A model generated the notes under the pieces. That model was given only the letters and a program-made list of their open reading frames with translations, ran no database searches and was not told the origin of the DNA. Of a stretch of 64,000 nt of DNA, positions 41,596-50,649 are shown piece after piece. The stretch comes from Sphingobacterium multivorum (GTDB lineage: Bacteria > Bacteroidota > Bacteroidia > Sphingobacteriales > Sphingobacteriaceae): contig NZ_CP154261.1 in the NCBI RefSeq assembly GCF_039511225.1, forward strand, positions 5,084,001 to 5,148,000. The letters are read 5' to 3'. Made by a program: the position numbers and the translations under genes. Every line of letters begins with the position of its first letter. Within the stretch, counting starts at the first letter, position 1.

Positions 41596-42810
41596 ATGGA
41601 TTTCAAATTAAACACGATCGAAGAAGCGATCGCTGATATACAAGCAGGAAAAGTAGTAATCGTCGTGGATGACGAAGATCGCGAAAATGAAGGAGACTTT
41701 GTCACAGCTGCCCGCAATGCAACTCCCGAAATCATCAACTTTATGGCGACTCATGGTCGTGGACTAGTGTGTGCCCCAATTACAAAAGAAAGAGCAGATG
41801 CATTACATCTGGATCTAATGGTGGGACAGAATACAGCAGTATATGAAACAAACTTTACAGTTTCCATTGACTTACAGGGATACGGTTGTACAACCGGAAT
41901 TTCTGCGTCAGACCGCTCGAAAACAATTAAAGCAATGATTGATCCTAATATTCATTATGAAGAATTAGGTAGACCAGGACATATTTTCCCGCTAATAGCA
42001 AAAGATGGTGGCGTATTACGTCGCACAGGACACACTGAAGCTACCGTTGATCTTGCTCGATTAGCAGGATTTGAACCAGCGGGTGTATTGGTTGAAATTC
42101 TAAAAGAAGATGGTGAAATGGCCAGACTTCCAGAACTAATAGAGGTTGCTAAAAAATTTGATTTAAAGATCGTTAGTATTGAAGATCTAATTGAATACCG
42201 TCTTAAGCACGATTCTTTAATCAATGAAGAAGTCACTGTTAATATGCCAACGCAATTTGGTGATTTTAAGATGAAAGCCTTTACACAAAAAGACACTGGC
42301 GAACAACATTTAGCGCTTTACAAAGGCGAGTGGAATGAAGATGAGCCTATTTTGGTGCGGGTGCACAGCTCTTGTGTTACGGGTGATATTTTTGGTTCTT
42401 GCCGTTGTGACTGTGGTCCTCAATTGCACAAAGCAATGGAAATGATCCAGCAAGAGGGGAAAGGTGTTATTGTCTATATGAATCAAGAAGGTCGCGGTAT
42501 TGGACTGATCAATAAGCTACATGCTTACAAGTTACAAGAAAATGGCTTGGACACGGTAGATGCCAATGTACAATTAGGATTTAAAGCAGATTTAAGAGAC
42601 TATGGTGTCGGAGCACAGATTCTTCGAAATCTTGGTGTCACAAAAATGCGTCTTATGTCAAATAATCCAACCAAACGTGCTGGTTTAGTGGGCTATGGAC
42701 TTGAAATTGTAGAAAATGTGCCCATTGAAATTACTGCAAATCCCTTCAACGAGGAATATCTAAAAACAAAGAGGGATCGTATGGGACATACGATCATGAA
42801 AAATCTATAA
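41596..42810 (+). CDS. ribBA: bifunctional DHBP synthase / GTP cyclohydrolase II
   Basis: A 404-residue fusion that supplies both precursors of riboflavin. The first 200 residues are 3,4-dihydroxy-2-butanone 4-phosphate synthase (VVDDEDRENEGDFVTAA, then HGRGLVCAP and RRTGHTEATVDLARLAG). The second half is GTP cyclohydrolase II with the zinc site SSCVTGDIFGSCRCDCG and MNQEGRGIGLINKLHAYKLQ. All key residues are in place. It stands alone with a terminator after it. Confidence 0.97.
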   Translation: MDFKLNTIEEAIADIQAGKVVIVVDDEDRENEGDFVTAARNATPEIINFMATHGRGLVCAPITKERADALHLDLMVGQNTAVYETNFTVSIDLQGYGCTTGISASDRSKTIKAMIDPNIHYEELGRPGHIFPLIAKDGGVLRRTGHTEATVDLARLAGFEPAGVLVEILKEDGEMARLPELIEVAKKFDLKIVSIEDLIEYRLKHDSLINEEVTVNMPTQFGDFKMKAFTQKDTGEQHLALYKGEWNEDEPILVRVHSSCVTGDIFGSCRCDCGPQLHKAMEMIQQEGKGVIVYMNQEGRGIGLINKLHAYKLQENGLDTVDANVQLGFKADLRDYGVGAQILRNLGVTKMRLMSNNPTKRAGLVGYGLEIVENVPIEITANPFNEEYLKTKRDRMGHTIMKNL

Positions 42811-42823
42811 AAAGAAAATTACG

Positions 42824-42858
42824 AAAAAGCGGTGTTCCAAAAAAACACCGCTTTTTTT
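42824..42858 (+). terminator. terminator after ribBA
   Basis: AAAAAGCGGTGTT and AACACCGCTTTTT pair around a short loop, followed by T. Confidence 0.85.
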
Positions 42859-42957
42859 GGCATCATAGCAAACATAACGTTGCGTGGTAATATAATCGCT
42901 CCTTTTTTATGATCTTGTAATGGCAGTACTTTCAACAATTAGAAGTAACTTTATTAT

Positions 42958-43353
42958 ATGGAACAACAAGGGAAACATATCATCTTTTTCGATGGTGATT
43001 GCTTGGTCTGTAATCGCTTTGTTCAAATACTATTAAGGATAGATCGTAAAAAAAAATTCTTATTTAGTTCGCTGCAATCTGAATTTGCCAGAACCGCGCT
43101 AGTAAATATTCCCCAAAACATTGATTCCATCGTTTACCTCTCTCCAACAGGTAGCTTTGTCAAAAGCGAAGCTGTTCTTAAAATATGTGAGCAATTGGGT
43201 TTCCCTTACATGACATGTTATTTACTAAAAATTTTACCTCGCGGTTGGAGAGATGCGCTTTATGATTATTTCGCTAAAAACCGCTATCGTTGGTTTGGAA
43301 AAAATGAGTTTTGTACGATACCTTCAAAAACTGAACGAGAAAGGTTTATTTAA
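42958..43353 (+). CDS. DCC-family (DUF393) thiol-disulfide oxidoreductase-like protein
   Basis: A 131-residue protein with the family motif FFDGDCLVCNRFVQ near the start; the two cysteines in C-L-V-C resemble a redox pair. FSSLQSEFAR and the late GWRDALYDYFAKNRYRWFG are also typical. The fold is thioredoxin-like, and the biological role is not established. It is a single gene before the aldehyde dehydrogenase. Confidence 0.88.
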   Translation: MEQQGKHIIFFDGDCLVCNRFVQILLRIDRKKKFLFSSLQSEFARTALVNIPQNIDSIVYLSPTGSFVKSEAVLKICEQLGFPYMTCYLLKILPRGWRDALYDYFAKNRYRWFGKNEFCTIPSKTERERFI

Positions 43354-43381
43354 ATAAACTACAATCATTTTGAAGTGACAT

Positions 43382-43410
43382 TTGGCTCGGAAATCTTCTA
43401 ATTATACTTG
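43382..43410 (+). promoter_or_regulatory. promoter of the aldehyde dehydrogenase gene
   Basis: TTG at 43382-43384 and TATACTTG (one mismatch) at 43403-43410, 18 bp apart; the ATG at 43431 is 20 nt further on. Confidence 0.5.
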
Positions 43411-43430
43411 TGACCATTAAATTTACATCG

Positions 43431-44864
43431 ATGAAAAATACACTTTTAATTGACAGCGCCTATATCAATGGGAAATTTATTAAGTCAAAACACACCTTTG
43501 ACGTTATAAATCCCGCTACAGGAAAAGTTATTGCTTCATTGCCAGATTTAAAAGTGGCAGATTGTACTAAAGCAATAGATGCTGCTAACAATGCCTGGGA
43601 AAGTTGGAAAAATACATCTGTATTGGAACGATGCAACATCACCCGCAAGTGGTACGACCTTATTCAACAGCATAAAGACGATCTTGCGGAAATCATGACC
43701 TTAGAAAGTGGCAAACCACTAAGCGAATCCAAAGTCGAGGTTGACTATGGTAGCTCCTTTGTTGAGTGGTTTTCAGAAGAAGGAAAGCGGGCCTATGGTG
43801 AAACGATACCTTCCCATAAAAAAGGAACTAGAATGCTTACTATTAGGCAAGGCATCGGTGTTGTAGCCGCCATTACTCCTTGGAATTTTCCCTTAGCGAT
43901 GATTACCCGAAAAGTAGCCCCTGCTATGGTTGCTGGTTGTACCGTCGTACTTAAGCCTGCCTCACAAACCCCTATTTCTGCTATCGCATTGGCTAAACTC
44001 GCTGAAGAAGCAGGTGTCCCGAAAGGCGTGTTTAACGTTATTACAGGAAAAGACAGTGCTGGTATCGGAAAAGAATTAGCGACGAATGGTTTGGTAAGAA
44101 AACTTTCCTTCACAGGTTCTACTGAAGTTGGAAAAACGCTACTAGAACAATCTGCTTCAAATATAAAAAAGGTATCCATGGAACTCGGTGGTAATGCACC
44201 TTTTTTGGTTTTTAACGATGCCGATATTGATGCTGCTGTTGATGGAGCTATTGCTGGAAAATTTAGAAACTCAGGGCAAACTTGTGTTTCCATCAACAGG
44301 TTTCTAATTCAAGAAGATGTCTATGATGAGTTTTCGATGAAACTTAGCCATGCTGTCAGTAAATTGAAAGTTGGCAATGGGCTCGACAAAGGTATTCAGG
44401 TAGGCCCCTTAATCAATGCAAAAGGTCTAGAAAAAGTTCAGCATCATGTTCAAGACGCCTTAAATCATGGTGCCGAATTGGCTACTGGAGGAAAGGTCAT
44501 CAAAGATCTATTTTTCCAGCCAACCGTACTGGCCAACGTCCCAAAAGAAGCGCTTATATTTCGCGAGGAGACTTTTGGTCCGATTTGCGCCCTTTTCAGT
44601 TTCAAAACAGAAGCAGATGGAATAGCAATGGCCAATATGACTGAATTTGGCTTAGCCTCTTATTTTTATAGTGCAAATATAAATCGCTGTCTTCGTGTCG
44701 CTGAACTACTAGACGCTGGTATGGTTGGTGTCAATACAGGTCTTATTTCAAATGCAGCAGCTCCTTTTGGTGGAGTAAAACAATCTGGTGTAGGCCGTGA
44801 AGGATCTAAACACGGGTTGGATGAGTATATGGAATTAAAATATATCTGCTTCGGCGGTGAATAA
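43431..44864 (+). CDS. NAD(P)-dependent succinate-semialdehyde dehydrogenase-like
   Basis: About 477 residues from the ATG at 43431; a GTG at 43410 is in frame but overlaps the -7 box. Aldehyde dehydrogenase motifs are complete: AITPWNFPLAMITRKVAPA near 145, SMELGGNAPFLVF with the general-base Glu near 250, NSGQTCVSINRF with the catalytic Cys near 285, and EETFGPICALF. The sequence resembles GabD. It should oxidise succinate semialdehyde or a similar aldehyde. No gabT is adjacent, so the substrate is inferred. Confidence 0.9.
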   Translation: MKNTLLIDSAYINGKFIKSKHTFDVINPATGKVIASLPDLKVADCTKAIDAANNAWESWKNTSVLERCNITRKWYDLIQQHKDDLAEIMTLESGKPLSESKVEVDYGSSFVEWFSEEGKRAYGETIPSHKKGTRMLTIRQGIGVVAAITPWNFPLAMITRKVAPAMVAGCTVVLKPASQTPISAIALAKLAEEAGVPKGVFNVITGKDSAGIGKELATNGLVRKLSFTGSTEVGKTLLEQSASNIKKVSMELGGNAPFLVFNDADIDAAVDGAIAGKFRNSGQTCVSINRFLIQEDVYDEFSMKLSHAVSKLKVGNGLDKGIQVGPLINAKGLEKVQHHVQDALNHGAELATGGKVIKDLFFQPTVLANVPKEALIFREETFGPICALFSFKTEADGIAMANMTEFGLASYFYSANINRCLRVAELLDAGMVGVNTGLISNAAAPFGGVKQSGVGREGSKHGLDEYMELKYICFGGE

Positions 44865-44865
44865 A

Positions 44866-44897
44866 AAAAGGAGCAAAATGCTCCTTTTATTTTTTTA
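44866..44897. terminator. bidirectional terminator between the aldehyde dehydrogenase and DUF4476 genes
   Basis: AAAAGGAGC and GCTCCTTTT pair around AAAAT, with A and T runs on both sides. It overlaps the 3' end of the convergent gene. Confidence 0.8.
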
Positions 44898-45768
44898 AAA
44901 AATCAACTAGCTTTTCCCGTGTTGAGCTGAACGATAAGGCCTCTCCTACTTTCTGATAATTCTGTTTATCCACACAGGTTGGATATGCATATTTGGCAAA
45001 GGCCAGTTTATTATCATCTCTTATAAAAAGTTCCATTAAATCAACAATTTCAGTCACACTTAGGCGCATACTTTTTAACTCCTGAGCAGCTACTGCCAGT
45101 CTATCCTGATCGTTTTCCTTCTGATTCAACAGGTCATTCAATCGATTGGAGTTTGTCTTATTCATTCCACCGTCATCGGACCGCACATTATCGTCATTGT
45201 CATCATATCCGCGTTGATTGGCTACGTCGTCACGATAAACGTTAGGGTTTCCTGACTGTTTATATCGATCATTATTATATCTGTCCCGATTATTATTTGG
45301 TAAATCTTTACGAATTTCTGAACGCCTATATGGATCATGATATTGTTCTTCATTATAGCTATCCGGATCATCATACAGTAAATTCTCTCCATAACTACCA
45401 TTGTTATAACGATCAACAGGACTCATGGATTCCAAGATAATGCCCCTATTTCCCCGTCTGCTACTGACAGAAAACACAACATTCATGTATTGTCCATTTC
45501 TATTGACAAGTTGCACGCCGCTACCACTCAGTGTGCGCCGCTGCCGATCAGCAAATACGATACGCAGATCATAACGCCGACTCTTCAGATTGGATACTCG
45601 AATATCCGTTGAAGCCCTATTGTTGTACAAAATGTTGTTGATATAAAGAAAAAAGGGAACATCTGTAGAGTAGATATTTAATGCTCCACCAAAAGGCCTG
45701 TAACGCTGACCAAAGCCAGCCGTTGCAACACTAAGCAACAAGACCACCACGAGAATTTTTCTGTACAT
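44887..45768 (-). CDS. DUF4476 domain protein, exported
   Basis: About 293 residues from the ATG at 45768 (MYRKILVVVLLLSVATAGFG), a signal peptide; an in-frame ATG at 45780 adds four residues. The first part is a small beta domain (LNIYSTDVPFFLYINNILYN). A low-complexity linker rich in Asn, Asp, Arg and Tyr runs from about 125 to 215. The C-terminal 85 residues fit DUF4476, a helical Bacteroidota domain (LSVTEIVDLMELFIRDDNKL). The function is unknown. Confidence 0.8.
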   Translation of the reverse strand: MYRKILVVVLLLSVATAGFGQRYRPFGGALNIYSTDVPFFLYINNILYNNRASTDIRVSNLKSRRYDLRIVFADRQRRTLSGSGVQLVNRNGQYMNVVFSVSSRRGNRGIILESMSPVDRYNNGSYGENLLYDDPDSYNEEQYHDPYRRSEIRKDLPNNNRDRYNNDRYKQSGNPNVYRDDVANQRGYDDNDDNVRSDDGGMNKTNSNRLNDLLNQKENDQDRLAVAAQELKSMRLSVTEIVDLMELFIRDDNKLAFAKYAYPTCVDKQNYQKVGEALSFSSTREKLVDFLKK

Positions 45769-45843
45769 AATCCAATTCAATTTATATTCCTTCGACTACA
45801 CCGCATAAAAAAGGATTAAGAAATCAGAGAATTTAACATTTTG

Positions 45844-46383
45844 TTATACTTTCTTGTTCCGGTACTTTCTATAAAGTTTTACGGCCATCATTAAAGCGAT
45901 AGCTAAAATTAAGAGCCCCAAAACGCCAAATATCCAGTTCAGTGCCGATTTTAAGACAACAGTAAAAACGATCGCGAATAATAAAACTGTCGCAAGTTCA
46001 TTCCATAGTCTCAATTTTGTTGACGACCACCTAGACGACTCACCCTGTAATTGGAACATGATCCGCTGGCAGGAGAAATGATAAAGAATTAATCCTAATA
46101 CAAACGTAAGCTTAACATGCATCCAGCCCATCATAAGCAAACCGGGATTAATATAGAGCATAACGAGAGCTGCGACAATAGTGAGGTACATGGCAGGTGT
46201 TGTGATGATCCACCACAATTTACTTTCCATTAAGGTAAATTGCCTATGCAAAATCCCGTACTCTTCTGTCGACTTAGATTGTGCTTCTGTATGGTAGATG
46301 AATAGTCGAACAATATAGAACAATCCAGCCATCCAACAAACTACAAAGATAATATGAATCGCTTTCGCATACAAATAGACCAT
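45844..46383 (-). CDS. hemJ: protoporphyrinogen oxidase HemJ
   Basis: About 179 residues from the ATG at 46383 (MVYLYAKAIHIIFVVCWMAG); a longer frame to 46413 is open. It has about five membrane helices. The conserved His in KAIHIIFV, the YIVRLFIYH block and the MGWMHVKLTFV block are typical of HemJ, which makes protoporphyrin IX in many bacteria without HemG or HemY. hemE lies next to it upstream, supporting a heme role. A terminator separates the two. Confidence 0.87.
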   Translation of the reverse strand: MVYLYAKAIHIIFVVCWMAGLFYIVRLFIYHTEAQSKSTEEYGILHRQFTLMESKLWWIITTPAMYLTIVAALVMLYINPGLLMMGWMHVKLTFVLGLILYHFSCQRIMFQLQGESSRWSSTKLRLWNELATVLLFAIVFTVVLKSALNWIFGVLGLLILAIALMMAVKLYRKYRNKKV

Positions 46384-46496
46384 AGTTACAAAAATAAGAA
46401 AAGTTAGTAGCAATCAATATATTCAATTGCCGATTGAACAAATCTTACATCCAATACACAAAAGTATACTATCAAACCTACTGAATTAGACTATTT

Positions 46497-46540
46497 TAAA
46501 ACGAAAAAAGACCCGCCAAAGGCAGGTCTTTTTTCGTTTT
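46497..46540. terminator. terminator between hemE and hemJ
   Basis: AAAACGAAAAAAGACC and GGTCTTTTTTCGTTTT pair around a GCC-AAA-GGC top. T runs are present in both directions. Confidence 0.82.
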
Positions 46541-46553
46541 AAATAGCAAGCAG

Positions 46554-47591
46554 TTAATAGCTAAATTCCTTTACCACCTCAATGGCATATTTTACATTAT
46601 CAAAAGGAATATCGGGCATAATACCATGACCCAAGTTAAAGATAAAACCATTTTCACCTCTCATACGCTCAAATAGTTCGATAATCTTCTTTTTGATAAC
46701 AGGTTTATCTGCATACAAAACAAATGGATCCAAATTTCCTTGAACAGCAATACCTTGCGGCAAGGATTGTTTAATATTTTTTAAATCTGCATTCCAATCG
46801 ATAGAAACAACATCAGGTTGCGCTTCGACCATCATTGGTGCAAAAACTGAAGATCCTTTGCAAAAGGAAATGACCGGAATATCCTTACGGTTCAATTTAG
46901 CAATAATCTGTTTATTATAATAATGTGAAAAGTCACGGTAATCATTCCATGATAATGCCAAGGCCCAGCTATCAAATAATTGAATTGCATTTACTCCAGC
47001 TGCGATCTGCATGTTAAGATATTCAACCGTTACATCCGCAATCTTTTGAAGGATCAGGTGGGCCAGCTCAGGTTGATTATTCAACATCAACTTTGTTAAC
47101 TTAAAATCTTTTGAAGATCCACCTTCAACCAAATAACTTAAAATTGTAAATGGCGCGCCCGCAAAACCAATCAAAGGGATACGGCTGTCAAGACGTTGTT
47201 GAATGACCTTGATTGCATCAGCAACATACTGCAATTTATCCAAACAGTTGATAGACAAAGCTTCAGCATCCTTTACAGAGCGAACAGGATTAGAAAAACG
47301 AGGACCGACACCTTGCTCAAAGGACAGATCCCCTCCCATAGCTTCTGCTGTAACTAAAATATCAGAAAATAAAATAGCGGCATCAATGCCTAGCAAATCT
47401 ACGGGGAGCATAGTGACATCCGCAGCAATTTCTGGTGTTTTGCACATCTCCAAAAAGGAATATTTATTCTTGATATCCCAATATTCCTTCATAAAGCGTC
47501 CAGCTTGACGCATCATCCACACAGGAGGTCTTTCCGTTTGCTGCGAGAATGCAGCTCTAATCAATAAGTCGTTTTGTAAAGTAGTACTCAC
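46554..47591 (-). CDS. hemE: uroporphyrinogen decarboxylase
   Basis: A 345-residue cytoplasmic enzyme that turns uroporphyrinogen III into coproporphyrinogen III. The start PPVWMMRQAGRFMKEY, the LLGIDAAILFSDILV block and FNLGHGIMPDIPFDNV near the end are diagnostic. The start codon is GTG and overlaps by one base the stop of the gene before (TAGTG), so translation is coupled. It ends a run with the TPR membrane protein and the two-component genes. Confidence 0.97.
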   Translation of the reverse strand: MSTTLQNDLLIRAAFSQQTERPPVWMMRQAGRFMKEYWDIKNKYSFLEMCKTPEIAADVTMLPVDLLGIDAAILFSDILVTAEAMGGDLSFEQGVGPRFSNPVRSVKDAEALSINCLDKLQYVADAIKVIQQRLDSRIPLIGFAGAPFTILSYLVEGGSSKDFKLTKLMLNNQPELAHLILQKIADVTVEYLNMQIAAGVNAIQLFDSWALALSWNDYRDFSHYYNKQIIAKLNRKDIPVISFCKGSSVFAPMMVEAQPDVVSIDWNADLKNIKQSLPQGIAVQGNLDPFVLYADKPVIKKKIIELFERMRGENGFIFNLGHGIMPDIPFDNVKYAIEVVKEFSY

Positions 47592-48109
47592 TATAAATGT
47601 TTTGAAATTTCGTTTTCTATTTTTGTAATAATGCTGTTCTGTCTAGCCGTCAGATGTAACTTATTGGCAACATCTGTATAGGCTCTCGCTCTTTCATAAT
47701 CCAACTTTCGCAACGCTATATTTGCCAGATTAATCATAACCATCCCCTTTTCATTATCTTTTTTCCAAGGCAGACGAGAAGCGAGCTGAAAATGATACTC
47801 AGCTTCATCGACGCGTTCCTCTTTAAGCGCAATATTTCCCATCATAAATTCATAGAAATTGCGTCTGCCTTTACGGAGCGCATCTGGGTTCTTGATCTCA
47901 GCTAGCAAGTTTTTTGTCTTCTCATAATCTTGTCTATGAAAAGCCTGCGTTGCCAAAAAAACGGACCCTTCCCTAAAATGACTCCAAATCAAGTAGCCTA
48001 TTCCTCCTGCTATTAGCACAGCAGTTTGATAATGTCCTTGGTACAAGCCATAACCCAAAAATAATGCAGCAATAAAAATAACGGCTATTCTAGCCCTGAT
48101 TGTCATCAT
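47591..48109 (-). CDS. small membrane protein with TPR-like repeats
   Basis: A 172-residue protein with two hydrophobic helices at the N-terminus (AVIFIAALFLGYGLYQG, then TAVLIAGGIGYLIW) and helical repeats of TPR type after residue 50 (NFYEFMMGNIALKEERVDEA, MVMINLANIALRKLDYERAR). It probably anchors a protein complex at the inner membrane. It lies 12 nt after the response regulator gene and overlaps hemE by one base. I recognise no specific family. Confidence 0.78.
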   Translation of the reverse strand: MMTIRARIAVIFIAALFLGYGLYQGHYQTAVLIAGGIGYLIWSHFREGSVFLATQAFHRQDYEKTKNLLAEIKNPDALRKGRRNFYEFMMGNIALKEERVDEAEYHFQLASRLPWKKDNEKGMVMINLANIALRKLDYERARAYTDVANKLHLTARQNSIITKIENEISKHL

Positions 48110-48121
48110 CTCTTTCTATCT

Positions 48122-48838
48122 CTATGCGTTATTGTCGGTAAACTTATAACCAACCCCCCTGATAGAATGGAAATAAATCGGATGCTTTTGATCTGGTTCG
48201 AAATATTTTCGGAAGGTTAAGATAAAATTGTCGATGGTACGTGTCGATGGGTAAACATCGTAATTCCATACGGTCTCCAATATTTGCTCCCGCGATACAG
48301 CCTCATTACGTCGTTCAATCAACAGTTTCAACAACATGGTTTCCTTCTTTGTCAAAGAAGTAATCGTACCATCCGCATGATGTAGCTCGTATGAATTAAA
48401 ATAGATCGTTTTATCACCGATTTGATAAGAATTCAGTTCTTTCAAATCGTCTGGTTTCATGCCACGACGCACCAAATTTCCAACACGAAGAATCAATTCT
48501 TCTAAGTTGAAAGGTTTTACCAAATAATCATCCGCCCCTTTCTTAAGACCCGTAATTCGATCCTCACTGCTATTTTTCGCAGTTAAAAACATGATAGGAA
48601 CTTCAGTGTTTTGCAGTCGAATAGTTTCAGCTACTTGGAATCCATCAATTTCGGGAATCATCACGTCCAAAACCACCAAGTTGAAACGTTCCTCCTTGAA
48701 GACTTTTAGTGCTTTTTTTCCATCGGTAGCCGTAGTAACACGGTAACCTTCCATTTCGAGATTCAACTTGATAGCTTCTAACAAGTGTTCTTCATCTTCG
48801 ACAAGTAATATTCTTTGTTTACTTTGCATTTCTTTCAA
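48122..48838 (-). CDS. OmpR-family response regulator
   Basis: A 238-residue two-component regulator. The receiver domain (about 8-120) has the acidic pocket in LVEDEEHLL, the phospho-acceptor Asp in LVVLDVMIPEIDG and the Lys in DDYLVKPFNLEEL. The winged-helix domain follows (about 140-235; SREQILETVWNYDVYPSTRT, then SIRGVGYKF). The start may be the first ATG or the one at 48829. It overlaps the kinase gene by 10-20 nt, so they are a pair. The layout resembles the RprY type of Bacteroidota. Confidence 0.93.
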   Translation of the reverse strand: MKEMQSKQRILLVEDEEHLLEAIKLNLEMEGYRVTTATDGKKALKVFKEERFNLVVLDVMIPEIDGFQVAETIRLQNTEVPIMFLTAKNSSEDRITGLKKGADDYLVKPFNLEELILRVGNLVRRGMKPDDLKELNSYQIGDKTIYFNSYELHHADGTITSLTKKETMLLKLLIERRNEAVSREQILETVWNYDVYPSTRTIDNFILTFRKYFEPDQKHPIYFHSIRGVGYKFTDNNA

Positions 48839-49694
48839 ATGTTACTTCAAAAATACTCCCTTTAGGAGTGTTATCTTTAACTTTTATGGTCGCGTCGTGC
48901 TTCTGCAATACGGTTTTCACGATATATAACCCCAAACCTGTACCTTTGGTTTTTCGTGTTGCCTCACTTCCCACGCGATAAAACTTATTAAAGATAAGTT
49001 TTTTCTCTTCATCACTGATACCGATACCATGGTCAGCAACAGAAAAAATTATTTTATTATTCTCCGTATATAATTTCACGTCCACCATAGCACATGCCGG
49101 TGAATACTTAATCGCATTTTCTATCAGATTAGTGACCACATTACTGATCGCAAACTTATCTGCATGAATAATGATATCCGCCTCCAGATAAGGTTTCAGT
49201 ACTTGTGAACTACAGGAATTCTTCTGAAGCCTATCCACAACCTGTTCTACCAAAGCAGTAAAATTAAAATCCTCTTTCGGCATACTGTAATTACGGCTGT
49301 CCAACTTGGTTGTCATTAATACATTTTCAACCAAATCATCCAAACGCTCAATATCCTTCAGCGAGTTTCTCAAGAACGTTTGTTGTTGCTCCTTGTCAAG
49401 ATCACGTCTCAAAATAGTTTGAATATACAATTTGACAGAAGCCAACGGTGATTTAAGCTCATGCGTGATCGCCAAAAGAAAGTTCTGCTGTTGCTGCAGC
49501 AGTTTCTGTTCCCTTTCAACCAGTCGCTTCAATCGCCAGGCACCCCACAAGAAAATAATCAAAAAGAATATTCCCTCTCCTATGATCATGTTCTTTTTGC
49601 TCGGATCAAAACGAATAAACATCACCCCCCACCATATCAGTTGCATAACCGCATAGAACAATAGGAAATAAAAGAGTAACAGCGCTTTCTTCAT
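48819..49694 (-). CDS. sensor histidine kinase
   Basis: About 291 residues from the ATG at 49694 (MKKALLLFYFLLFYAVMQLI). Two membrane helices near the N-terminus with a very short outer loop are followed by the HisKA domain (LAITHELKSPLASVKLYIQT with the phospho-acceptor His) and an ATPase domain with NLIENAIKYSP, VADHGIGISDEEK and GTGLGLYIVK. With so little outside the membrane, it may sense membrane or internal signals. It shares an operon with the regulator gene. Confidence 0.92.
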   Translation of the reverse strand: MKKALLLFYFLLFYAVMQLIWWGVMFIRFDPSKKNMIIGEGIFFLIIFLWGAWRLKRLVEREQKLLQQQQNFLLAITHELKSPLASVKLYIQTILRRDLDKEQQQTFLRNSLKDIERLDDLVENVLMTTKLDSRNYSMPKEDFNFTALVEQVVDRLQKNSCSSQVLKPYLEADIIIHADKFAISNVVTNLIENAIKYSPACAMVDVKLYTENNKIIFSVADHGIGISDEEKKLIFNKFYRVGSEATRKTKGTGLGLYIVKTVLQKHDATIKVKDNTPKGSIFEVTFERNAK

Positions 49695-49698
49695 GTGA

Positions 49699-49706
49699 CA
49701 AAAATA
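49699..49706 (-). promoter_or_regulatory. -7 box directly before the histidine kinase gene
   Basis: On the minus strand TATTTTTG ends four bases before the ATG at 49694. If used, the mRNA would be leaderless or nearly so. No exact TTG at -33. Confidence 0.4.
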
Positions 49707-49870
49707 GGTATTCACCCATGTATTCGGAAATATCCGAAGGATTATGACACAAAGAAGAAAATTAACCGATTCGCAATAAGACTAAAATCACCAAACAGTC
49801 ATATAAACGATCGTAGACCCGATATCGATAAAAGTAACCGTTAATTTCATCACAAGATAACCCAACGGAC

Positions 49871-49902
49871 TTGGAACTTCAGGTTAATTTGTTTTAATTT
49901 TG
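49871..49902 (+). promoter_or_regulatory. promoter directly before the HAD phosphatase gene
   Basis: TTG (49871-49873) and TAATTTTG (49895-49902) are 21 bp apart; the ATG at 49906 comes three bases after the -7 box. Confidence 0.5.
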
Positions 49903-49905
49903 CAT

Positions 49906-50610
49906 ATGTTTAATCATGATAAAAAAGACATTTTCTTCGATCTTGATCATACAATATGGGATTTTGATAAAAATGCTGAAGAAAGTCTGCACGAGCTATA
50001 TTTTAAATACAAGTTTGATCACTTGTTTAATCAAGAGTCATCCACCCGTTTTATAGAAACTTATACGGTTAACAATCATCGACTTTGGGGGCTCTATCAT
50101 CACGGAAAGATTTCAAAACCAGAACTCAGGAAAGCACGCTTTGCCGATACCTTCACTGATCTAGGTGTAGAGCCGGAGTTGTTTCCCGAAGAATTTGAAC
50201 TGGAGTATCTCGCTATCTGTCCCCAAAAAACAAATCTATTTCCCCATGCACATGAAACCTTAGCTTATTTGAGCAACAAATACAATCTTCACTTGATATC
50301 TAATGGTTTCAAAGAGGCCTGTGAGACCAAACTGGAAAAGAGCAACCTCAACAAATATTTCAAACATATTTTTATTTCAGAAGTCATCGGCGTAAACAAA
50401 CCGGACCCCCGAATATTTGAGTTCGCAATGACAACTGCTCAAGCGCGAGCGCAGCAATCACTGATGATTGGAGATAACCTTGATGCCGACATCCGTGGAG
50501 CCGCAAATGTAGGCATGGACGCCATTTTCTTTAACCCAAATGTTGTTGAAAAACCGGATGATGTAGCACATATGATTATCGACTTAAAAGAATTACAGTC
50601 AATACTGTAG
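49906..50610 (+). CDS. HAD-superfamily phosphatase, YjjG-like nucleotidase
   Basis: About 234 residues from the ATG at 49906; the frame extends two codons back to a TTG that lies in the -7 box. HAD motifs are complete: DIFFDLDHTIWDFDKN with the nucleophile, the Ser/Asn of HLISNGFKEA, the Lys of GVNKPDPRIFEFA, and MIGDNLDADIRGA. The best match is the YjjG group, which removes phosphate from noncanonical pyrimidine nucleotides. The substrate is inferred. Confidence 0.87.
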   Translation: MFNHDKKDIFFDLDHTIWDFDKNAEESLHELYFKYKFDHLFNQESSTRFIETYTVNNHRLWGLYHHGKISKPELRKARFADTFTDLGVEPELFPEEFELEYLAICPQKTNLFPHAHETLAYLSNKYNLHLISNGFKEACETKLEKSNLNKYFKHIFISEVIGVNKPDPRIFEFAMTTAQARAQQSLMIGDNLDADIRGAANVGMDAIFFNPNVVEKPDDVAHMIIDLKELQSIL

Positions 50611-50649
50611 AAAATAGAAAAAGCAGCTTTGAGCTGCTTTTTCTATTTT
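50611..50649. terminator. bidirectional terminator after the HAD phosphatase gene
   Basis: AAAATAGAAAAAGCAGCT pairs perfectly with AGCTGCTTTTTCTATTTT around TTG. It overlaps the 3' end of the convergent DUF1080 gene. Confidence 0.85.

Noticed and set aside
43793..44296. 167-codon minus-strand ORF inside the aldehyde dehydrogenase gene
   Set aside because: Antisense to catalytic motifs of a clear gene; the low-complexity protein looks like a codon shadow.
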